Assembly (NCBI GenBank): GCA_021234155.1
Contig: JAJEKV010000036.1
Location: 9,991,426-10,055,425, forward strand
DNA length: 64,000 bases
Origin: Isoetes taiwanensis
Lineage: Eukaryota; Streptophyta; Lycopodiopsida; Isoetales; Isoetaceae
Reading direction: 5' to 3'
A program made the translations under genes and the position numbers. The stretch's first letter is position 1; every line of letters starts with the position of its first letter. A model generated the notes under the pieces. The model did not search any database, was not told the DNA's origin, and saw only the letters and a list, made by a program, of their open reading frames with translations. This document shows, in pieces, positions 57,577 through 64,000 of this stretch.

Positions 57577-57581
57577 AAATT

Positions 57582-58183
57582 CAATCAGATTGCTTCCAAA
57601 TTCCTCTGTCGCCATATCTATACATGCTGAGCCCCATAACTTGCAATCAAATTAGGACCTTAAATAAAAAATGTGGATCTACCCACAGACCGTTGGCAAC
57701 AGTGTACACAAGAGGGCGCTCGCCCCCCTGGGCGCTCTTTTGCCTCTTTCTCAGTTTCGTGGTTCTCTAGAGCACCAAAATCCATCTCCAAGTCTCTATC
57801 TCCAAGTCTCCATCTCCAAGTCAGAAAATCCAGAGAGGAAGAGGCAGCGATAGAAGCATAGCCAGTTATCAATGAGTAATGGCAGCCATATTTTTCCAGA
57901 GGAAGCCAAATTCACTTTGTGGAGTTCTGCCTTTCAAGCTGCGCCCAACTTCGGTGCCCAACTTCGGTGATGATTTTGTTGAATGCCGGCATTAGTACTA
58001 GGTTTTTGCATTCTATATGTATCTCCACCCAGCTTGATTCAGCAACAGAGTCTAGCTTTTGGAAGCTTCCATTAAATCATTTCCGGCAATAGACTCCTTT
58101 CTAATGGAAATTTAATTGTTTAATCGCTCAAGCATCCACATCAAGATTCGGGCAATTGTTTCAGGAAAATTTTTTTTTCTGAA
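57582..58183. other. Non-coding DNA with CTCCAAGTC tandem repeat
   Basis: Four to five CATCTCCAAGTCT units lie at 57780-57822. A short GC-rich hairpin-like run GGGCGCTCGCCCCCCTGGGCGC is at 57714. No gene. Confidence 0.5.
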
Positions 58184-58415
58184 CATCTATGTCAAGATTG
58201 GGCCGATCGCTTTTGATTTCAGCCTTTTAAGTCTGTGTACAGTGTTAAAATCCCATCATAACAAACGTTACTCTTATATTAATCTTATATTAGTTGTTTG
58301 TAAAGCAAATTCGAGTTTCATGGAGGTTGAAAGTGAATACAATGTATTTGTTTTGCCTGCCGATGTCAACCGATGGTAAAGTTGTAGTTTTTATGCTGTG
58401 AATTGTTATCTGCAG

Positions 58416-58591
58416 AAAAAACTTGCCTGTGAATTCAACATTCTATTGAATTTGAGTGATTTTGGTTGTGAGCGGGGCGAAGAGTCCACACGTATCGTCT
58501 TAAACTGCCTGAAGAGGAGGCCGAATGCAAACATTTTCGCAGACATAATTCAAGTGCTCACAGCAGATAGACGTCTATTCTGAGCATTCAG
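58416..58591 (+). CDS. Exon-like unit, copy 1, product unknown
   Basis: 176 nt bounded by TTATCTGCAG at the left and CATTCAG|GTATGG at the right, so both splice signals fit. The open frame reads KLACEFNILLNLSDFGC...RIVLNCLKRRPNAN and stops 13 nt before the donor. Differences from copy 2 leave the frame open. No family recognised. It could equally be a non-coding exon. Confidence 0.3.
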
Positions 58592-58605
58592 GTATGGTTG
58601 TATAG

Positions 58606-58735
58606 GAATAGAATAGAATAGAATAGAATAGAATAGAATAGTTTTTTTAACGTCCACGGAGACCAATAGGTCATGGGACCCATACAATGGGCTAGTACAA
58701 TCATTACTACTAGGATTAAAAAACATAATGCATAC
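58606..58735 (-). mobile_element. LINE-B 3' tail inserted in triplication copy 1
   Basis: The LINE-B terminal block with an ATTCT tail (plus strand: six GAATA units, then ACGTCCACGGAGACCAATAG) and the outer half of the foldable motif, 5' truncated near 58722. The matching place in copy 2 (about 59274-59305) has no insertion, so the empty site can be read directly. About 30 bp of target was lost. Confidence 0.85.
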
Positions 58736-59079
58736 CATAATGCATGCATGAATCCCACTAAAACATGTCAAAAATAGGTTTATTGAGTCAATGCAAGCAT
58801 TTTGCTTTCTGAACTCTGTTGTTTGGATTTGCTTGATAGCTGATCTTTTTTCTTACCTTTGGTTCTGGTTGGCAGTTAGGCTTCTCTAGTTATACGGGAC
58901 CGGACATGCACATTGTTCCTTTCCCATCACAACAAGCGTCACTGTTATATTAATTGTTTGTAAAATAAATTCGAACTGTACAGTTTTCATGGAGGTTGAC
59001 AATGAATAGAATGTATTTGTTTTGTGATGTCAACCCACGGTAAATTTGTAGTTTTTATGCTATGAATGGTTATCTACAG

Positions 59080-59255
59080 GAAAAACTTGCCTGTGAATTC
59101 AACATTCTATTGAATTTGAGTGATTTTGGTTGTGAGCAGGGCGAAGGGTCCACACATATCGTCTTAAACTGCCTGAAAAGGAGGCCAAATGCAAACTTCT
59201 TCCCAAACATAATTCAAGTGCTCACAGCAGATAGACGTCCATTCTGAGCATTCAG
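59080..59255 (+). CDS. Exon-like unit, copy 2, product unknown
   Basis: The same length (176 nt) and the same splice-like borders (TATCTACAG and TTCAG|GTATGG) as copy 1, with about a dozen substitutions and an open frame of the same extent. Conservation of frame and borders suggests past function, but no domain is recognised. Confidence 0.3.
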
Positions 59256-59900
59256 GTATGGTTGTATAGGAACACAGATCTATTTCCATGTTTTGGAGGG
59301 GAATTTACCATAATGCATGCATGAATCCCACTAAAACATGTCAAAAATAGGTTTATTGAGTCAATGCAAGCATTTTGCATTGTGAACTCTGCTGTTTGGA
59401 TTTGCTTGATAGCTGATCTTTTTTCTTACCTTCCATTCTGGTTGGCAGTTAGGCTTCTCTACAGGATCGGACATGCACATTGTTCCTCCTTATGGGCATT
59501 AGAGATAGATGTAGAATCTATTTAAGCATTGACCTTTTCTATAATGGTCTTGCATGGCATATTTATCTTATATCCCTTCTCTACCAATTGTTCCACGAAA
59601 TTTTTTCGCAAAGCATCTATGTCAAGATTGGGCCAGAGTGCTTTGATTTCAGCCTTCTAATCTGTGACAGTGTTAAAATCCCATCACAACAAACGTCACT
59701 GTTATATTAATTGTTTGTAAACCAAGTTCGAACTGTAGAGTTTTCATGGAGGTTGACAATGAATAGAATGCATTTGTTTTGCCAGCCAATGTCAACCCAT
59801 TTTGAGTGATTTTGGTTGTGAGCAGGGCGAAGAGTCCACATATATCGTCTTAAGCTGCCTGAAGAAGAGGCCGAATGCAAACTTCTTCCCAAGCGTTTCC

Positions 59901-60714
59901 TCGTGACAGAGTGGAACATGCACCTAGATTTATGATTTGTTTACAATGGTATGTTGCAAGATGGTGACCTTAAACATGCTAACATAAAGTCAAAGCCATG
60001 AGATCCCTAGTGGACCCTGGAAAATGTGCAATTCTCTAATCGTGAATTTATCCTCACCCCACCGTGTACTGAATGCCCTTACTCTCTTATTACGCATACA
60101 CCTAGTTCAACTTCTAGAAATGCACGAAGCGCCGGCTACAATATATGCATGTGTGTTATCTGCAACATACACATCACAACATATACACCAGCTCTTGATT
60201 TGAGATCATGCTCTGATTTGAGACCATGTATAGTTGGCCAGGGTGAGGGAGATCCCTAAGCTCCTAACATTTCCCATCGAAAAGTTCCAAGCTCTCTTGA
60301 AAATGATGATTTTTGTTCCTTCTTATTATCAACAAGTAGACATGCGATGTCTCTTCTAGCTCAAAATTCTAATTTATTAGATGCCGGAGGAGATGAACAC
60401 ACTCCAAAGCAAGTTGTCGCTATGCCCAGGGATGTTCTAAATTCTAAGATATGAAACATGTTGCATAGCGAGGCCTATTCCACAGTTGAGAACAAAAATG
60501 TAAAACTAAATTCTTAACATTCTAGCTCCCAAAACATCATGCATAGCTATAGTTCTTCGAGGCAATAACAGATTTCTAGCCTCATGGAGGTGTGAAATGT
60601 TTGACGCATCTCACAGACTCCCTCACCACATGGTTCAAATTTTACTACGTCCACACATTTGCACTTGGGCCTCTTCCTCCTCCTTTGCATACTAAGCTAC
60701 ATCTTAACGACACT
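59901..60714. other. Non-coding DNA
   Basis: Nothing recognised beyond unsupported short frames. Confidence 0.4.
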
Positions 60715-62060
60715 TCATGTTGACCCGCAATATATGCACAATTAACCTTTATGCCATTCAAATTATGGTTTCGTCTTGCAACGTTTTCATAGAGCTTTTT
60801 TTGCATGTGTTTATGGCAGAAGAATACACACGAAGCCTCTATATTCTCATTTTAAACACTCTACACAAGTGGAATATCCATGGCATAACACATTGCACTT
60901 TCTATGCTACCTACACTTGATAAACTAGAGGAGCACAGTTTAGTGGCTCATGTATTGTCCTTAACAATAATCTTAACATCTTTAATACACCGCTATCATG
61001 AGTAATCCGTAACTTACAAAATAATCATAGACTATTTAGAATTAAAGGGAGATATGCATGTTCGTCGGTTGATATTCACATCTTTCGCAAATTCCCAGCA
61101 TCAAATCTTTATTTTAGCCTTGAGCACTGGTGCATAGGGCGCCGGTTACTGCGCCTTCATTACTTCTATGCACAATTAAGCTTTATGCCATTCAAATTAT
61201 GGTTTCATCTTGCAATGGCAACTCATCTGGATACATTAAAAAAACAACAAATTCCCTTTATTTTTCATTTCTTCTTCCTTACAAATTAATCTTTGCAGAG
61301 TTTTTCTGGACCTTCATCACATTTTCATTATCCATAGCCTAACACATTGCACTTTCTATGCTACCAACCAACGAATTTAGTTTTTGCATGAGGAACTCCA
61401 ACAATTGGCTCAACTTTTCCCTTTCAAACCACTACGGGTTAAATGTGCCAGATCTGGGCCATACACAGTCTTCCTCCATAACTGAGGCCTACATTCCACT
61501 ATCTCGGCCATAGTTGAAGGGACAAATCAAAATGCCACACATGAATGATGTTACTTTTGCTCGCAAATCATAAATTCTAGTGATAGGAAACCTTGCCCAG
61601 GTGATGCACAAAAATTCGCCACCTAGAAAGAATGGAAAAAAAAAAAAGCAATCGTTCCAAATATTCATCTAAAGTTCAACCTGCAATAAATGTCTATCAT
61701 CTATTCTCTGCTCGATCAGGACGCTATTGAAGTTCATCCCTGGTAGAATAAGCATTTGAAAATCCATTTCCTCTAACTTTTAAGCCATCTAGACGCATTG
61801 TCCTAACAAAAATCTATTCATTTTTTACAAACTATTGTCCATAACAACAAATTTGGTATCATCAAACTAGAGAAGCACAGTTTAATGGCTGGTGTATTGT
61901 TCTTAATATTAAAGATCTTAACATGTTTAGAATTAAAGAGACATATACCTATTTGTAAGTTGATATTTACATCTTTCCCAAATTCCCTGCATCAAATCTT
62001 TATTTTAGCCTTGAGCACTTGCACTTGCAAACAGCAGCTTCTGAAACTCAAGGGGTCCAC
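60715..62060. repeat. Diverged duplicated blocks
   Basis: Several blocks occur twice in the same orientation: TATGCCATTCAAATTATGGT (60749 and 61183), GCATTGCACTTTCTATGCTACC (60892 and 61344), AG(A/G)AGCACAGTTTA(G/A)TGGCT (about 60928 and 61871), and CATCAAATCTTTATTTTAGC (about 61099 and 61989). Order and spacing are rearranged. No coding region is seen. Confidence 0.7.
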
Positions 62061-62606
62061 AGAGCGCCGGCTCCGCCGGCGCCAAATTCTTGTATACATG
62101 TATGTTTTAAGCCATTAAAAAGTGGCGCATTGATTTTCAGCTCCACAGCAAGTTTCCAACTCCATAGCAGTACTTATGCAGATTGAGACAAACTTTTGTG
62201 CAGTGGGAGTTCTTTATGGACAACCAGTACTATAGCAAGCAAAAGTAGAAATAACGATATCATTTACAGGCATTGGTATCTTCTGGCATGGCCCTGGACT
62301 AAACCCAAGGAATTAAGCGCTGCGATTACTGCTTTGCTATAGCTGCTTTGCCAATTTCCCTTTCGAGTTTTTTTGCGATTGCTTTGCTACAATGCTACTA
62401 CTGCTTTGCCAATTTCCCTTTTGAGTCCCCCCCCTCCCCCCCCCTATTGCAATCATTTGAGAGAAGCTAGGAAAATCGACTAAACTGTTGCAATCGAAGT
62501 GCAACTAATTGGGGTAATTGACTCCACCATCCAAACATACAATTTGGAAATAATTCACCAAGAACTACTAAACTAAACATAAAAATAAAAAACCATAAGG
62601 GTTTCA
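62061..62606. other. Non-coding DNA with a short duplication and C-run
   Basis: GCTTTGCCAATTTCCCTTT(C/T)GAGT occurs twice (about 62347 and 62404). The second copy is followed by a C-rich run (CCCCCCCCTCCCCCCCCC) at 62427-62444. Confidence 0.6.
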
Positions 62607-62702
62607 TATGCTGGTAGTAATACGCCTGCTGCTCTCTCTTTGTACTTGGGTCCCATAGGCCAGTTGGTCTCCGTGGACGATAAAACCATATTCTATTCTA
62701 TT
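62607..62702 (+). mobile_element. LINE-B 3' tail remnant
   Basis: The end of a foldable motif (CTGGTAGTAATAC), a shortened spacer, GGGTCCCATAGGCCAGTTGG, TCTCCGTGGACGATAAAA and two ATTCT units. It is oriented on the plus strand. Confidence 0.7.
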
Positions 62703-64000
62703 GTAACGAATGTGCTTAAGTGATGTAACAATTTCAAAGCCACATTGGCATAAAAAGAAAGTTGTGTAGGATGGATGCCACACCATTTGGACTTTATGCT
62801 ACATTTTAACCATTAACTAGGCTGCTTAAATTATTCTAGTGTCTTAACATACACGTTTTCACAAACTCAGTCTAGATGTTCGGGCACCAACAATGTTTGC
62901 ACCTAAGGTCTGTACCTTCCAACATAAATGCCTAGATTATAGCCCCAATGTTATATCACCTATATTATAAGGGACAACTATTAACAATTTGCTAGTTGAG
63001 ATTCTCATAAACATAACATATTAACATGAAAGCATGCAACTAAAAAAAAACCATTATAAATACATACAATATCTAAATGTTGTCCAATCTTGGATCAATC
63101 CATATCCATAATTCTAGAAGTGTATCAAAACCTAACTATGACAAATGGAGGCTCAAAAATCCGCCAAGCATTCCCCTCAACAATGCCCATAATGGTGAAT
63201 CTAAAGAGGAGGAAAGCACAACTTACATAGGAAGGCAGACTCATTCCTTGATAAATGAACCAAGTCCAGGTAATGTAAATGTTTAGGATAATATGCCTTT
63301 GAGTAGTTAATTGGAGATAGTAGAAGTTGAGGTGTGTAAGCCAATAAATTGACCATGTAAGAATCGAACCCACAGATAACCATTTGTCCCTCCCTTGCCC
63401 GATCAAAATAGAAGAAACCTCTATATTGGGTTCAAGGTTTTGTCGAATGAGAATAAAAACCAAAAGATGGAGCTGTTTTGGTTCCCCGATTTAGGGTTTA
63501 GGATTTAGGATTTAGGATTTGGCAGCCTTCCCTACCTCTGAAGTTGTTGAGAGCTTGCATGCAGGGTTCCCTCGAGGGTTTGAAGAGAGACCTCAAGAGG
63601 GAGAACGAAAAAACCCTCCTCATGCACCGGTTCCAAACTTGCCACGCAACGATGGCTCGTAACAAGCTGGACATCGTACGACTATGCATGCCAGAAGGCT
63701 CAAAATGACAGTTCGATTGTACGATTGCATCCGAAAGGTCAGAGTTATCCCAGGGCATGTGGTTGCGAAGTAGACAATCGATCAAATACCCAGATTACCA
63801 AGTACATACTATCTTTACACTATAGCACTAGGCTAGTAGTGCATTGAGCGAAAGGTTGACTAGTTGCCTATAGCAATTTGAGCTTGGCTTTGTTGGTCAT
63901 ATTACCTGGTTCCTACAGTAAGTTGGATGCTTTGGACATATGCCTAGAGTTAGAACCCCATTCCGAGCTTGATAGTTTGGCCGAACTGGAGGAACAAGTC
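62703..64000. other. No supported gene
   Basis: A 112-codon minus-strand frame (63125-63463) has no recognisable domain. GTGGGTTCGATTCTTAC near 63355-63371 (minus strand) resembles a polymerase III B box, but no tRNA fold or A box was found. GGATTTA is repeated three times near 63500. Confidence 0.4.

Larger units (their letters stand above)
53124..57581 (+). mobile_element. Old Copia element with short LTRs
   Basis: LTRs at 53129-53327 and 57394-57576 flank the element, and AAATT is duplicated on both sides (53124-53128 and 57577-57581). A primer-binding site TGGTATCAGAGCC follows the 5' LTR, and a purine tract GCAGGGAGGG precedes the 3' LTR. The internal region is strongly decayed. The first 1.8 kb (53341-55150) has no readable gag. 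Confidence 0.95.
58184..59900 (+). repeat. Tandem triplication carrying an exon-like unit
   Basis: Three diverged copies of a unit of about 670-700 bp start near 58184, 58880 and 59600. Shared blocks are TCTATGTCAAGATTGGGCC, TTTTCATGGAGGTTGA, AACTTGCCTGTGAATTCAAC and GCCTGAA(G/A)AGGAGGCC. The third is shortened internally. A LINE-B tail interrupts the interval between copies 1 and 2. Confidence 0.88.

Noticed and set aside
63350-63400. B-box-like GTGGGTTCGATTCTTAC on the minus strand as a tRNA gene or SINE
   Set aside because: The T-arm does not pair, and no A box, anticodon arm or acceptor stem could be drawn.
63125-63463. 112-codon minus-strand frame as a membrane protein
   Set aside because: The hydrophobic stretches come from AT-rich sequence. 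There is no supported start, family or conservation.
1-64000. CRISPR arrays, bacterial operons, rRNA or organellar DNA
   Set aside because: No regularly spaced repeats with unique spacers, no ribosomal RNA sequence, and all recognisable coding content is nuclear plant type or retrotransposon.

Overview
The window is nuclear DNA from a land plant. A 132-residue protein carries a Jas-type motif of the jasmonate repressor (JAZ) family, a pentatricopeptide-repeat (PPR) gene remnant is present, and the Copia elements have a primer site complementary to plant initiator tRNA-Met. Genes are very sparse and transposons very dense, as in large non-flowering plant genomes such as ferns. The exact lineage cannot be fixed from the sequence alone.

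Layout. 1-5 kb: tandem repeats and two abutting non-LTR retrotransposon (LINE) fragments on the minus strand. 5.1-7.4 kb: a 5'-truncated LINE (reverse transcriptase plus zinc-binding tail) with a poly(A) tail and a 10-bp target duplication. 8.1-8.3 kb: a tRNA-derived SINE. 9-10.5 kb: the one convincing gene, a small intronless Jas-motif/EAR protein on the minus strand, whose 3' end and downstream DNA are tandemly duplicated. 11.7-12.9 kb: an ORF1-only LINE whose 5' half is inverted. 13.86-34.5 kb: an old tandem segmental duplication. Unit 1 (13.86-26.48 kb) is split by 7.8 kb of extra DNA; unit 2 (26.48-34.49 kb) is split by 3.1 kb. Both units carry the same poly(A)-tailed Copia copy at the same site; it is complete to about 38.0 kb only in unit 2. 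38.48-44.61 kb: a very recent Copia element with 910-bp LTRs differing at one base and a 5-bp target duplication, yet with two frame breaks in its polyprotein. 45-50 kb: repeats, a second ORF1-only LINE, a minisatellite ahead of a TATA box, and an ACGCG-rich cluster. 51.5-51.9 kb: a PPR pseudogene. 53.1-57.6 kb: an older, badly decayed Copia element with about 190-bp LTRs. 58-60 kb: a tandem triplication that repeats an exon-like unit. 60-64 kb: non-coding DNA with diverged repeats.

How the parts relate. Nearly all coding sequence belongs to mobile elements. Two LINE lineages recur. LINE-A ends in poly(A) after a GTCGTCCTTC-like end. LINE-B ends in a GGTCCCAT...GGTCTCCGTGGACG block followed by a short simple repeat. 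A SINE shares the LINE-B end, so LINE-B may mobilise it. A 60-70 nt foldable motif with a closing stem that varies in sequence but keeps pairing occurs near LINE-B ends and also inside the 3' non-coding part of the poly(A)-tailed Copia element. This motif, the processed-Copia structure, the ORF1-only LINEs and the TIFY-less Jas protein are the most interesting signals.
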